Assembly: GCF_023278185.1 (NCBI RefSeq)
Contig: NZ_CP066356.1
Span: 2,162,001 to 2,226,000, forward strand
DNA: 64,000 bases
Source of the DNA: Bradyrhizobium elkanii USDA 76
GTDB taxonomy: Bacteria; Pseudomonadota; Alphaproteobacteria; Rhizobiales; Xanthobacteraceae
Reading direction: 5' to 3'
Positions within the stretch are counted from its first letter, which is position 1. Each line of letters begins with the position of its first letter. The translations under genes and the position numbers were made by a program. A model generated the notes under the pieces. It saw nothing but the letters and a program-made list of their open reading frames with translations. It searched no databases and was not told the DNA's origin. Of this stretch, positions 47,275-56,379 are shown piece by piece.

Positions 47275-48621
47275 TCATCGCGTCGGCAGTGCCGCGGCAT
47301 CGGCGGCCGGCTGCGTCCGACCGCCGCCGCGCATCCGCGCCAGGAGCTCGGCGGTCGGCCAGGAATCCGCCGGCAGCCCGTATTTCATCTGCATCGCCTT
47401 CACCGCGCTGCGGCTTGCCTGTCCGAGCACGCCATCGATCTTGCCGACGTCGTAGCCGGCACGCGCCAGCAATCCCTGCAACTCCTTGATCTCGCCAAAC
47501 GGCAATTGCGCGACCGGCGCGTGCGGCCGCTGCATCGGCGGTGCGCCCGCGATGCGGCCGGCGAGATAGCCGGCGGTGGTGGAATAGATCAGCGAGTTGT
47601 TCCATTCGGTGTAGGCGGCGAAGTTCGCATAGGCGAGGAACGCCGGACCCATCCGGCCCATCGGCAGCAGCAGCGAGGCCGGCATCTCGTCATTGGCGAG
47701 CGGTTTGCCATCGGTCGAGGTAACGCCAAGCGACACCCATTTCGAGCGCGGCAGCTTGATGGTGAGGTCGGCCTGGTCCCAAGGGAAATTTGCCGCCTGC
47801 GGCACGCGCACCTCCTGCAGCCACGGCTCGCCGCGCCGCCACTTCAATCCGGTGGCGATGTAGTTCGCGGTCGAGCCGATCACGTCGGGGCCGCTTTGCA
47901 GGAGATTGCGATGGCCGTCGCCGTCATAGTCGACCGCGTAGTTGAAATAGTGCGTCGGCAAGAATTGCGTCTGGCCGAGCTCGCCGGCCCATGAGCCGAT
48001 CATCTCGTCGGGCGTCAGGTCGCCGCGCTCGATGATCTTCAGCGCGGCGATGGTCTCGCCCTGGAACATTTCGGAGCGGCGGCAATCATAGGCCAGCGAC
48101 ACCAGCGATTTCAGCGTCGGCAGATTGCCCATCTGGACGCCGAAATCGCTCTCCAGTCCCCAGAACGCGGCGATCACCGCCGGCGGCACGCCATACTCCT
48201 TCTCGGCGCGCGCGAACGCGGCGGCATAGGTCCGGATGTATTGCTGGCCCTGCTGCATGCGATAGTTCGCGGCCATGCGGCCCGCGAACTGGGTGAAGAT
48301 CTGCCCGAACACGCGCTGGCCGCGGTCGCGGTTGACGATGCCCTGGTCGTAGATCAGGTAAGGCGCGGCCTCCGCCATCGTGCGCTGCGAGACGCCGGCG
48401 GCGACCGCCTTCTGCTTCAGCTCGGCGAGGAAGCGATCGAAGTTTTGCCCGTTGTGGCAGGACGCAGCTCGCGGCGAAGCGACGGCGGCCGGGCGCGGCC
48501 TGACTGGCGCGGGATTCAAGGGGCTGGGCAGCGGCTGCTGCGCCGAGGCGAGGGTAGAGAGCGCCAGCGCCCCCGCGATCGCTGCGATCATGATCGGGGC
48601 GCGGAGGGGAGAGGCTGGCAT
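47275..48621 (-). CDS. Lytic murein transglycosylase (MltB family) with peptidoglycan-binding domain
   Basis: About 448 residues. A signal peptide (to ASAQQ) and a Pro-rich linker precede an MltB-type domain: FDRFLAELKQKAVAAGVS, GVPPAVIAAFWGLESDFG with catalytic Glu in GLES, GSWAGELGQTQFLPTHYFNYAVDYDGDG. The C-terminus is a PG_binding_1 repeat (LLARAGYDVGKIDGVLGQASRSAVKAMQMKYGL). It cleaves glycan strands in the periplasm forming 1,6-anhydro ends. I use the ATG at 48621; a GTG at 48630 is equally possible. Confidence 0.92.
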   Translation of the reverse strand: MPASPLRAPIMIAAIAGALALSTLASAQQPLPSPLNPAPVRPRPAAVASPRAASCHNGQNFDRFLAELKQKAVAAGVSQRTMAEAAPYLIYDQGIVNRDRGQRVFGQIFTQFAGRMAANYRMQQGQQYIRTYAAAFARAEKEYGVPPAVIAAFWGLESDFGVQMGNLPTLKSLVSLAYDCRRSEMFQGETIAALKIIERGDLTPDEMIGSWAGELGQTQFLPTHYFNYAVDYDGDGHRNLLQSGPDVIGSTANYIATGLKWRRGEPWLQEVRVPQAANFPWDQADLTIKLPRSKWVSLGVTSTDGKPLANDEMPASLLLPMGRMGPAFLAYANFAAYTEWNNSLIYSTTAGYLAGRIAGAPPMQRPHAPVAQLPFGEIKELQGLLARAGYDVGKIDGVLGQASRSAVKAMQMKYGLPADSWPTAELLARMRGGGRTQPAADAAALPTR

Positions 48622-48701
48622 CGATGTCACCGGCTGGAAAAAAGAGGAATTGATGCCCGATCTGCATACACCAGGGCGACACCGGGCAACAACGGGGTAG
48701 C

Positions 48702-48920
48702 GCCGGGCGCGACCTCGCCACCGAGGCGCGGAAGCGCCGCCCCGGTCTCCGCGTCTTCTTCACATCGGGCTATACCGATGACGCCATCGACCAGGAAGGC
48801 AAGCTCGAGCAGGGCATCCTGTTCCTGGCAAAACCCTACAGCCGCGCCGAGCTCGCCCGCATGTTGCGCGTCGCGCTGCGCGGGGACGAAGCGGCGATCG
48901 CACAAGAGCCGGCGGCGTAG
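48702..48920 (+). pseudogene. Remnant of a response-regulator receiver domain
   Basis: The frame ending at the TAG 48918-48920 reads AGRDLATEARKRRPGLRVFFTSGYTDDAIDQ and LFLAKPYSRAELARML. This is the C-terminal half of a receiver domain as found at the end of hybrid histidine kinases, including the conserved Thr/Ser (FFTSGY) and the Lys-Pro pair (AKPY). The phospho-acceptor Asp half and the kinase are missing: upstream of 48702 the frame loses similarity, no start codon fits, and the lytic transglycosylase gene begins 81 bases away. It is a decayed fragment. Confidence 0.82.
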
Positions 48921-48929
48921 CGAAAGATC

Positions 48930-48995
48930 GTAGCCCGCATGAGCGAAGCGACATGCGGGACCGACCCCGCATATCGCTTCGCTCATGCGGGCTAC
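48930..48995. repeat. Dispersed repeat, family B-like hairpin
   Basis: GTAGCCCGCATGAGCGAAGC and GCTTCGCTCATGCGGGCTAC are exact complements at the two ends, enclosing CATGCGGGACCGACCCCGCAT. Confidence 0.85.
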
Positions 48996-49136
48996 CGATC
49001 GCCGCGACACATAACCAATCGTTAACCCCCGCCGCGTCGCTGCGACGCACTGGTTCCCCTTGCGGCTTCAGCGGCAAAATCCCTACCTCAGCGGCGTCAG
49101 TTGTGGCAGCATTCCGTCTGCCGTCAGGGAACCACG

Positions 49137-50072
49137 ATGAACTATCTTCGCACCGCGCTCCTGCTTGCCGGCCTCACCGCCCTGTTCATGGGGGTCGGCT
49201 ATCTGATCGGCGGCGGCACCGGCGCGGTGATCGCGCTGATCGTCGCGGCTGCGACAAATCTGTTCACCTACTGGAATTCCGATCGCATGGTGCTGTCGAT
49301 GTACGGCGCCCATCAGGTCGATGCGGGCTCGGCGCCCGAACTCTACAATCTCGTCGCCGAGCTGGCGCAGCGCGCCGCTCTTCCGATGCCGCGCGTGTTC
49401 CTGATGGACGAGGCGCAGCCCAATGCGTTCGCGACCGGCCGCAATCCGGAGAATGCGGCGGTCGCCGTCACCACGGGCCTGATGCAGCAGCTCAGCCGCG
49501 AGGAGCTGGCCGGCGTGATCGCGCATGAGCTTGCGCATATCAAGCATCACGACACGCTGACCATGACGATCACGGCGACGATCGCCGGTGCGATTTCGAT
49601 GCTGGCGCAGTTCGGTATGTTCTTCGGCGGCAATCGCAACAACAATAACGGTCCCGGCATTGTCGGCTCGATCGCGATGATGATCCTGGCGCCGCTCGGC
49701 GCCATGCTGGTGCAGATGGCGATCAGCCGCACCCGCGAATACGCCGCCGACAATTATGGCGCGCGCATCGTCGGCCAGCCGATGTGGCTTGCCTCCGCGC
49801 TCGCGAAAATCGAGAACGCCGCGCATCAGGTGCCGAACATGGAGGCCGAGCGCAATCCGGCCACTGCGCACATGTTCATCATCAACCCGCTGTCGGGCCA
49901 CGGCGTCGACAACCTGTTCGCAACCCACCCCTCGACCGCGAACCGCATCGCCGCGCTGCAGCAGCTCGCCGCCGAGCTCGGCACCCAGACCGCGCCGCGC
50001 CCGGCCGGTGGAAGCTATCCGCCGCGCAGCCCGTGGGGCGGATCGTCCGGCCAGCGCGGACCGTGGGGTTAG
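49137..50072 (+). CDS. htpX: HtpX-like membrane zinc metalloprotease (M48)
   Basis: A 311-residue inner-membrane protease. Two N-terminal helices (about residues 6-42) precede the catalytic domain with zinc motif H130-E131-x-x-H134 ([12 protein letters not shown]), then two more helices, and the third ligand region [13 protein letters not shown]. HtpX degrades misfolded membrane proteins with FtsH in E. coli. ATG at 49137 after AGGGAACC. The tail is rich in Gly, Pro and Ser, as often seen. Confidence 0.94.
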   Translation: MNYLRTALLLAGLTALFMGVGYLIGGGTGAVIALIVAAATNLFTYWNSDRMVLSMYGAHQVDAGSAPELYNLVAELAQRAALPMPRVFLMDEAQPNAFATGRNPENAAVAVTTGLMQQLSREELAGVIAHELAHIKHHDTLTMTITATIAGAISMLAQFGMFFGGNRNNNNGPGIVGSIAMMILAPLGAMLVQMAISRTREYAADNYGARIVGQPMWLASALAKIENAAHQVPNMEAERNPATAHMFIINPLSGHGVDNLFATHPSTANRIAALQQLAAELGTQTAPRPAGGSYPPRSPWGGSSGQRGPWG

Positions 50073-50116
50073 GCGAGGTGAGGCGGGATTGAACGGCAGC
50101 CGCGAAGGCGGTGTGC

Positions 50117-50262
50117 TCCCTCGCCCCGTTCTTACGGGGAGAGGGCTGGGGTGATGGGCTGTCTCCGCAGATCCGGCGATAGCTGCATTCGCGGAGGCTC
50201 CCCCTCACCCGGAACGCATCTAGCGATGCGTTCCGGCCTCCCCCCGCACGCGGGCGAGGTGA
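50117..50262. repeat. Dispersed intergenic palindromic element
   Basis: CTCCCTCGCCCCGTTCTTAC, GGGGAGAGGG and CCCCTCACCCGGAACGCATC.. with AACGCATC/GATGCGTT inner hairpin. Non-coding, between convergent genes. Confidence 0.65.
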
Positions 50263-50275
50263 AGTGGAGCCGCTG

Positions 50276-51225
50276 CTACGCGCTCGCGGCGTCCAGCCGT
50301 TCGACCTGGTCCTTGCTCAACTCAAGTTTGGTCGCCGCGACCAGCGTTGCGACCTGCTCGGGCCTGGTGGCGCTGGCGATCGGCGCGGTGACGGAGGGTT
50401 TTGCCATCAGCCAGGCGAGCGCGACCGAACCGGCTCGGCGCGGGTTTCCGCGGCGACCTCGTCGAGACCGGCCAGGATGCGCATGCCGCGCGGGTTCATG
50501 TATTTTGGAATGCTGCGTGCACCGCGCGGGCTCTTGGCGAAGTCGCTCTCCGAGCGATATTTGCCGGTCAAAAATCCTGCGGCGAGCGAGAAGAACGTGA
50601 TCACGCCGACGTCGTTCGCCTCGCAGACGCGTTGCAGCGCGCCTTCGTAGCTTGAGCGCTCCGCCAGGCTGTATTCAGGCTGCATGCTCTCGTAGCGCGG
50701 CAGCCCGTTTGCCTTGGCAATATCGAGCGCACCTTGGAGCCGCTCCGCCGAGAAGTTCGAGGCGCCGATCGCCCTGATCTTGCCGGCCTTGATCAGCTTG
50801 TCGTAGGCCGCGAGCGTCTCTTCCTGCGGCGTCGTCTCATCATCCTTGTGGGATTGGTAGAGATCGATGAAATCGGTCTGCAGCCGCCGCAGCGAGTCCT
50901 CGACGGCGCGCGCGATGTAGTCCGGCTTCAGTCCGACATTGCCGCCTCCCATGTCCATGCCGACCTTGGTGGCGAGGATGACGCGGTTGCGGTTGCCGCG
51001 CGCCTTCATCCATTTGCCGATGATGGTCTCGGATTCGCCGCCGCTGTGGCCCGGCACCCAGCGTGAATAGACATCCGCCGTATCCAGGAAGGTCAGCCCC
51101 TGATCGAGCACGGTGTCGAGCAGGCGAAACGACGACGTCTCGTCCACGGTCCAGCCGAATACATTGCAGCCGAAGCACAGGGGAGGAACAGTGAGGCCGG
51201 AGCGGCCGAGCGCGCGATGCTTCAT
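50276..51225 (-). pseudogene. Aldo/keto reductase with a frameshift near its C-terminus
   Basis: The first 264 or so residues are a normal aldo/keto reductase: ALGRSGLTVPPLCFG, FLDTADVYS with D48 and Y53, TKVGMD with K87, DLYQSHKDDETTPQEETL. Near 50425-50430 the frame shifts and the protein ends in EPVRSRSPG with a stop at 50407-50409. In the +1 frame the expected C-terminus continues at once (VALAWLMAKPSVTAPIASAT, then LSKDQVERLDAASA) to a TAG at 50276-50278. One missing base explains it. The gene is either inactivated or the base is a sequencing error. Start ATG 51225 behind GAAGGAAC. Confidence 0.88.
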
Positions 51226-51454
51226 GACTGTTCCTTCTCTTGTTCTTGAAGGGAGGCGCCGGACACTGCGGCAGATCGGCCTCGTTTGCAAGATGACGTG
51301 TCCCTCGGCACGGCCGAGAAGCCAGTCAATGTCACCCAGCCTCGTGCAAACTGGCGAACATTCGTCTCTCCGGAGCCGGTTCAGGCAATTGATCCGGGCA
51401 AGCGGCGCACGCGAGGCTGCTGTTCCGGCTGCACTTTCAGCTGCGGCGAACCGA

Positions 51455-51841
51455 TCATCTGCCCCCGTGGATGAACGCTTGCATCTCCTCCGGCGTAAGC
51501 TTGCCGTCCCTGTTGGTGTCCATTGCCTTGAAGATTCGTTCGTGAGCGGCCTGGAATTCCTGCAGTGAGATGGTCCCGTCACCGTCGGCATCCATCAGGG
51601 CAAACATCATGCGCATCATGAAAGGCGGCCCCATCGTGCCGCGGCCCATCATATGTCCCATCATGCCGCCACCCATCATGCCTCCGTGCTCCATCATGCC
51701 GCCGCCGTCCTGACTCGCGGGATGGAATTGCATCTGTTGGTGATCCCCTTGGTGCGACATCTGATCCTGTGCCGAGACACCGACGGTGCCATAGGCCAGT
51801 ATGAGGGCAGACGCCGTCAGTCCCAGGATGTGCCTGTACAT
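51455..51841 (-). CDS. Exported EF-hand protein with Met/His/Gly-rich region
   Basis: A 128-residue secreted protein: signal peptide to about VGVSA, a segment very rich in Met, His, Gly and Gln (about residues 25-75, repeated GGMMGG and GHMMG), then two EF-hand loops, DADGDGTISLQE (84-95) and DTNRDGKLTPEE (108-119), with all calcium-ligand positions filled. The Met/His region could bind copper or another soft metal (inference). ATG at 51841 with GAGGAGG upstream. A FixK-type box lies 93-106 bases upstream. Confidence 0.88.
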   Translation of the reverse strand: MYRHILGLTASALILAYGTVGVSAQDQMSHQGDHQQMQFHPASQDGGGMMEHGGMMGGGMMGHMMGRGTMGPPFMMRMMFALMDADGDGTISLQEFQAAHERIFKAMDTNRDGKLTPEEMQAFIHGGR

Positions 51842-51933
51842 TGAAACCTCCTCAGAAGCGTCACCGTCGTCCGATCATTCCGTGTCAACGATATAATTTT
51901 ATCATTCACTACCAAGCTGGCAGATTAAACTGT

Positions 51934-51947
51934 TTGCGATGGATCAA
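51934..51947 (-). promoter_or_regulatory. Candidate FixK-type box
   Basis: On the minus strand TTGA-TCCATC-GCAA fits the Bradyrhizobium FixK2-type pattern TTG(A/C)-N6-(T/G)CAA. Its centre is about 100 bases before the EF-hand gene start. The 436-base gap 51842-52277 otherwise shows no gene; an AT-rich stretch (51886-51906) could hold the -10 region. Confidence 0.45.
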
Positions 51948-52277
51948 GGGGCAACAGGGGCCCGCATCGCAGCGATGCCCGATCCGGGTCATGGTCGGAC
52001 ACCCGGGATTCGATCTACCCGTCAGCAGGGCTGTCCTTCGGCGCCGAGTCGATCATGGAGCAATTTTCCGAAGCGCCGGAATGCGATTTCATTTGCCGGA
52101 CGTTTGATGTAAATTGCCAAGCGAGCTGCCACCGGTCGCGCCGAAATCCGGAGAATGAGCGGCAGCGCAAAGGGCCATCGGCAGGCCGTCTTTTCCTCAT
52201 TCCAATACGAAATCTGCTTCTGCCCGCGCAGCGCCCGGGTGAATCCTTTTTCATTCCAGCCAAATGGAGCAATTGCC

Positions 52278-52613
52278 ATGCATTTCTGCTTCTCTGGTGA
52301 ATACACGCCGCGTTCCCTCAACAGCATCATGGAGAACCCGGCGACCAATCGATATGAGGCGGCCAGAAAATTGATCGAGTCGGCCGGCGGCAAACTGATT
52401 TCGATGTACAGCACGGCGGTCGATGGCCCCGGCGTGATGGTGATCTTCGACGTGCCGGATCCGAGCTTCGCGCCTGCCATCAGCGGCGTGGTCGTGGCCG
52501 CCGGCGCGATGCAGAATGTGAAGCTTGTCCGGCTCTTCACCCAGGACGAGATCAAGGTGGTGCGTCAGCACGCGACCAAGCTCAAGGCTGCCTACACGCC
52601 GCCTGGCGGTTAG
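52278..52613 (+). CDS. GYD-domain protein
   Basis: A 111-residue protein of the GYD family (ferredoxin-like fold): MHFCFSGEYTPRSLNSIMENP, YEAARKLIESAGGKLISMYSTAVDGPGVMVIFDVPD, ending VVAAGAMQNVKLVRLFTQDE. Function unknown. Start ATG 52278 with GGAG 8 bases upstream; the open frame extends back to 52155 without a better start. Confidence 0.85.
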   Translation: MHFCFSGEYTPRSLNSIMENPATNRYEAARKLIESAGGKLISMYSTAVDGPGVMVIFDVPDPSFAPAISGVVVAAGAMQNVKLVRLFTQDEIKVVRQHATKLKAAYTPPGG

Positions 52614-53183
52614 CAGGCCGAGCGATCCAGAACGGCGCAGATTGATCTGATGGCCGGTGTCACTCTCGCGCGGCGGCGCTAGCCGGCGTCGCGCGCGAAG
52701 GCGGGGGCCGTTGCGCGCCGCTGATCCGGGGCGTCAACGGATGGGCATTAGCTCAGGCGGATGTCCCGGCTACGTGCATGCCGGCCACAGCCCCGGCCGG
52801 TTGTGCCGTCGCATGACGTCCGCCGCCTCGCTCGGGCCTCCGCTTCGGCAAGACGAGCGCAGTACGCGCTAAGGCGCGATGAGATCAGGGCGTGTCCTCA
52901 TGAATTCTTCGCGTCCGCTTTGATCTCGGAAGCTGACGTTGAGGCCGACATCGCCGTATGTCGGCCTTGGGCCAATAAGCAACATCCAAAGAAGTTCAGT
53001 TGACTACGTGCGGGCCTCAAAGTTCATGTTGAACGGCGTCTCGGTCGCGCGACCGAACTACTTAGAGCCCGCCCCTATAACGCATGCTCGCATGTCCAGC
53101 CCTTCTTGGCGGACGACTAGCAAATGCGACAGGGGATGCGAAGTATCGCCTTGGCCGACCAGCGCCGCTTGGGGATGGAAAAA
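52614..53183. other. 570-base intergenic region without a gene
   Basis: No reading frame here resembles a protein. GAGGCCGACATCGCCGTATG and TCGGCCTTGGGCCA (52951-52983) look like a worn copy of a repeat common in Bradyrhizobium genomes. Composition is more mixed than in the flanking genes. Confidence 0.5.
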
Positions 53184-54455
53184 TTACGCCCCCCGCTTCT
53201 TCAGACCGAGCCCCTCGAACTGCGTCTTCTGCTCGTCACTCAGGTTCCAACGGAAATCGTCGACCGCGTCGTTCACGCTGATGATCGCCTCTCTCATCGC
53301 TTCCAACCGCGCCTTTGCGGCCTTAAGGCGGGCCGGCGGGGTGAGCGCGTCCTTTGGCGGGCATGGGTTTAAGGCTTCCATGGTGCCCATCGTGGTATCC
53401 TGCACCACTTCGAGCGCGGCGCGTTGCGTATCGTTCAATTTCAGGCTGGCGACGATGTCGTCGAGGGGCCATTGCTGGGCGACGAGCTGGCGGTATTGCT
53501 TTTCGGCCTGTTGCTCGTCTTGCGGTTCACGGCTCGCCTGGCAGGCGGCGTCCTGCATCTCCTTCAGCTTCGCGGCCGCAGCGTTAGCGCGGCGGTCGCG
53601 TTCGGGCGTGTTGAGCTGGGCCTTCTGTTCATCGCTTAGGAGATCGTAGAATTTTTGAAATGGCGGCATAACGGTCGCAACTGCGCTCAGCATCGCGTTG
53701 ACGCGGCTCTGCATGGCCGCGAATCGCTCCAGCGCGGTGGTTGCGGTCTGTGCTGGACAGGAAGCGCGGATGGTGTTGCCGGCGGAAATCCAGGCGCTCG
53801 CGAGCTCGTCGAAGGCTGCGCGCTGCGCCTCGTTCGCCGCGACCGCCAGGCCGATCCGCTCGAGGGGAAGGCCGGTCGTCTCGGCGGTGTCGCCGCTACA
53901 GAATTCCTGCACCGAGGGCGCTTTGCGATGCCGCCTCCCGGCGGGGCGCTCGGCCGCAAACGCTGAGAGATCGCTCGCAGCGTAAGGCGAGAAGATCGCA
54001 GCGTAGAGATCGCCGTAGCCATAGGCCCAGAAGCCGCTGCCATCATTGAGAAGCGCGTAGTCATAGAGATCGCTATAGGCAAACGGCCAGAAGAGCGGAC
54101 CGACCCAGCCGTATGAACCGTCGGAGTGCTGCCACCAGCCTTGCGCTCGGCCGCCGTGCCAGCCGGCCAGCGCGGCGACGGCAGTGAGCTGCGCGCGCTC
54201 ACTCGGGCCGATCGACTCGGCGGCGGGGCGAAGATCTTGCGGTCTTAGGGCAGCCATGCGGACGCGGCTGTGGCGCGCCGCCATGCGTGCGTGGCGGAGA
54301 CCTGCGACCGACAGCACGCCGGCCATCGCGAAGCGCGCGACGCTCACGGGGCCGCCAACGCGCAGGCGGAAACCCGCCTCGGCCGCGCTCGGCAGCGCTC
54401 CCAGAACGCCAATTGCAACGCCGGCCGCAGCCATTCCAAGGCGGGACTTTGACAT
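53184..54455 (-). CDS. LTXXQ-motif (Spy/CpxP-like) exported protein
   Basis: A 423-residue protein with a signal peptide (to SAAEAG). The central part is rich in aromatic residues (GWWQHSDGSYGWVGPLFWPFAYSDLYDY). The C-terminal half holds LTXXQ-type repeats typical of Spy/CpxP relatives: FYDLLSDEQKAQLNTP, LKLNDTQRAALEVV and FRWNLSDEQKTQFEGL. Spy is a periplasmic chaperone; this larger rhizobial form is uncharacterised. ATG 54455 with GGAGAG upstream; the frame is open to 54494. Confidence 0.83.
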   Translation of the reverse strand: MSKSRLGMAAAGVAIGVLGALPSAAEAGFRLRVGGPVSVARFAMAGVLSVAGLRHARMAARHSRVRMAALRPQDLRPAAESIGPSERAQLTAVAALAGWHGGRAQGWWQHSDGSYGWVGPLFWPFAYSDLYDYALLNDGSGFWAYGYGDLYAAIFSPYAASDLSAFAAERPAGRRHRKAPSVQEFCSGDTAETTGLPLERIGLAVAANEAQRAAFDELASAWISAGNTIRASCPAQTATTALERFAAMQSRVNAMLSAVATVMPPFQKFYDLLSDEQKAQLNTPERDRRANAAAAKLKEMQDAACQASREPQDEQQAEKQYRQLVAQQWPLDDIVASLKLNDTQRAALEVVQDTTMGTMEALNPCPPKDALTPPARLKAAKARLEAMREAIISVNDAVDDFRWNLSDEQKTQFEGLGLKKRGA

Positions 54456-54780
54456 GATCTCTCCTTCGGTCTCTCCCTTGGCGGCCCAGGCCACATCGCG
54501 TCACAATATGACTCGCAGCGGAACCGAAAGTTCCTCCCGCCGTTTTCATTGGGTGAACCTGCGGTCAGGTCACGACGTCAACGGATTAGTCGCGTCGAGT
54601 ACACGCGCTGGGTCGAATCGTCATCGCGCTTTAGTTTGGTGTGTGATTCGCGCAAACGCGTCGCGAGGGAAAGCCGCTTCGCACTTTTCCGGATCATGCT
54701 TTAGCGCACGTCGTCCTCGGTCGAATCCTCCTCCGTTTTCGGCGGCCAGGCGCCGCGCCGGACAGCGCCTCGTGCAGGAG
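54456..54780. other. Intergenic region upstream of the LTXXQ gene
   Basis: Holds the promoter of the leftward LTXXQ gene. GCGTCGCGAGGGAAAGCCGC.. with CACTTTTCCGGATCATGC (54660-54702) resembles a common Bradyrhizobium intergenic element. No gene recognised before the HiPIP remnant. Confidence 0.5.
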
Positions 54781-54852
54781 ATGTGCACGCTGTTCGTCGC
54801 ACCCGATGGCTGCAAGGTGGTCGAGGGCGCGATCAGCAAGGACGGCTGGTGC
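54781..54852 (+). pseudogene. Remnant of a high-potential iron-sulfur protein (HiPIP)
   Basis: The 24 codons read MCTLFVAPDGCKVVEG then AISKDGWC. This matches the C-terminal cluster-binding part of HiPIPs: C-x-x-F-V-x-P-x-x-C-K-x-V-E-G-x-I-S-x-x-G-W-C, with three of the four cluster Cys. The Tat signal, the first half and the first Cys are missing, and the frame runs on into a 12-base tandem repeat without a normal stop. HiPIPs are small periplasmic electron carriers. This is a decayed fragment, not a working gene. Confidence 0.75.
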
Positions 54853-54866
54853 CAAGGCCTTTGCCG

Positions 54867-54890
54867 CGGTGGATTGATCGGTGGATTGAT
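54867..54890. repeat. 12-bp tandem duplication
   Basis: CGGTGGATTGAT occurs twice head to tail, directly after the HiPIP remnant and 8 bases before the ScfR-like stop codon. Confidence 0.9.
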
Positions 54891-54897
54891 CCTTGGC

Positions 54898-56340
54898 TCA
54901 CAACTCCCGCGCATTCGAGAACGCGAACGAGGACACCCGCCGCGTCGTCTCGTCCAGGATCAGGGTGCGCGTGATCGGCGGCTCGGCGCGCTGGCTGCAA
55001 TTCTCGCGCTCGCAGAGCCGGCAGTTGACGCCGATCGGGGTGCCCTCGACCTTTTCCAGATCCATGCCGGTGGCATAGATGAGCTTGGCCGCGTGACGGA
55101 TCTCGCAGCCGAGCCCGATCGCAAAGCGCGGCTGCGGCTGCGGGTAGGGCGCCACCGGCCGGCGCACCATCTGCGCGATCGAGAAATAGCGCGTGCCGTC
55201 CGGCAATTCGATCACCTGGCTGAGCAGGCGATCCGGCATGTCGAAGGTCGAGTGCACGTTCCAGAGCGGGCAGGTGCCGCCGAACTTGGAGAACGGGAAG
55301 GTGCCGGAGGAAAACCGCTTCGACACGTTGCCGGCATTGTCGACGCGGAGCAGGAAGAACGGCACGCCGCGCGCGTTCGGCCGTTGCAGCGTGGTGAGGC
55401 GGTGGCAGACCTGCTCGAAGCCGGCGTTGAAACGCTGCGCCAGCACATGGACGTCGTAGCTCAAGGCTTCGGCTGCGGAATGAAACGCCTGGTAGGGCAT
55501 CATCGCGGCGGCTGCAAAGTAATTGGCGAGTGTGATGCGGTAGAGCCGGCGCGCGGTGTCGTCGAGCGGGCCGGCGCGGCTGACGATGGCGTCGATCGCG
55601 GCGCCGCACTCGACAAAGCCGATCTGCAGCGCAAGCTGGAAGCTGCGGCCGGAGCTGTCGACGAGTTCGGAGATCAAGAGCTGCCGGCGGTGCCGATCGA
55701 AACGGCGCAGCGTCTCGCGCATCACGTCGACCGGCATCACGCGGGTCAGAATCGAATGCCTTTCGCGGAGGCGCGTGGTCAGCGCCGTGAACAGGCCTTC
55801 GGTCGGCACGTTGAGCTCGTCGCGCAGATTCTCCGCGGCGGTCTCGAGCTCCGGAAAATAGTTGCGGTTGGCCTCGATCAGATCGCGCACCCGCTCGATC
55901 GGATTGGCGTCGAATTGCGAGCCTTCGCGGTCGGCCATCTGCGCCGCCACCAGCGTCTCGCCGCGGCGCGCCTCGGTGTAGGCGGCATAGAGCCGCTGCA
56001 GCGCATGCGTCACGCCGGGGCAGAGCTCGGCGAGGTCGCGCAGCTCCTGCTTCGGCAGGTCGATCTGGCGGAACAGGGGATCGGAGAAGATCTCGTTGAG
56101 TTCCGCGAAGAAGCGGTCCTCGTCGGCGGTGGCGAGGTCGCGCAAGTCGAGGTCGTACGTCTCGGCCAGCCGCAGCAGGATCTGCGCCGTCACCGGGCGC
56201 TGGTTGCGCTCGATCAGGTTGATGTAGGAGGGCGAGATGCCGAGCCCCTCGGCGATCTGGGTCTGCGACAGCCCCAATTGCTGGCGGATCCGCCGGAAGC
56301 GCGGACCGACGAACAGCTTCTTTCCGGACTCACCGGGCAT
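54898..56340 (-). CDS. XRE-type regulator of the ScfR/RamB family
   Basis: A 480-residue regulator. The N-terminal XRE helix-turn-helix (RFRRIRQQLGLSQTQIAEGLGISPSYINLIERNQRP) is followed by an IrrE/ImmA-like domain whose HExxH is not retained (YFAAAAMMPY) and the C-terminal short-chain fatty acyl-CoA regulator domain (DUF2083). Cys440, Cys443 and Cys448 (CRLCERENC) plus an upstream CPLW Cys could hold an iron-sulfur cluster. Relatives control acetate, propionate or glyoxylate metabolism. The gene is divergent from DUF4170; direct repeats just upstream suggest autoregulation. Confidence 0.88.
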   Translation of the reverse strand: MPGESGKKLFVGPRFRRIRQQLGLSQTQIAEGLGISPSYINLIERNQRPVTAQILLRLAETYDLDLRDLATADEDRFFAELNEIFSDPLFRQIDLPKQELRDLAELCPGVTHALQRLYAAYTEARRGETLVAAQMADREGSQFDANPIERVRDLIEANRNYFPELETAAENLRDELNVPTEGLFTALTTRLRERHSILTRVMPVDVMRETLRRFDRHRRQLLISELVDSSGRSFQLALQIGFVECGAAIDAIVSRAGPLDDTARRLYRITLANYFAAAAMMPYQAFHSAAEALSYDVHVLAQRFNAGFEQVCHRLTTLQRPNARGVPFFLLRVDNAGNVSKRFSSGTFPFSKFGGTCPLWNVHSTFDMPDRLLSQVIELPDGTRYFSIAQMVRRPVAPYPQPQPRFAIGLGCEIRHAAKLIYATGMDLEKVEGTPIGVNCRLCERENCSQRAEPPITRTLILDETTRRVSSFAFSNAREL

Positions 56341-56363
56341 GGCAGGCTTCCTGACCTATACTG

Positions 56364-56379
56364 TGACAAAATTGACAAA
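56364..56379. promoter_or_regulatory. TGACAAA direct repeats upstream of the ScfR-like gene
   Basis: TGACAAA at 56364-56370 and again at 56373-56379 (9-base period), 24-39 bases before the start codon, in a strongly AT-rich gap. Position and repeat fit an autoregulatory operator; inference only. Confidence 0.45.
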
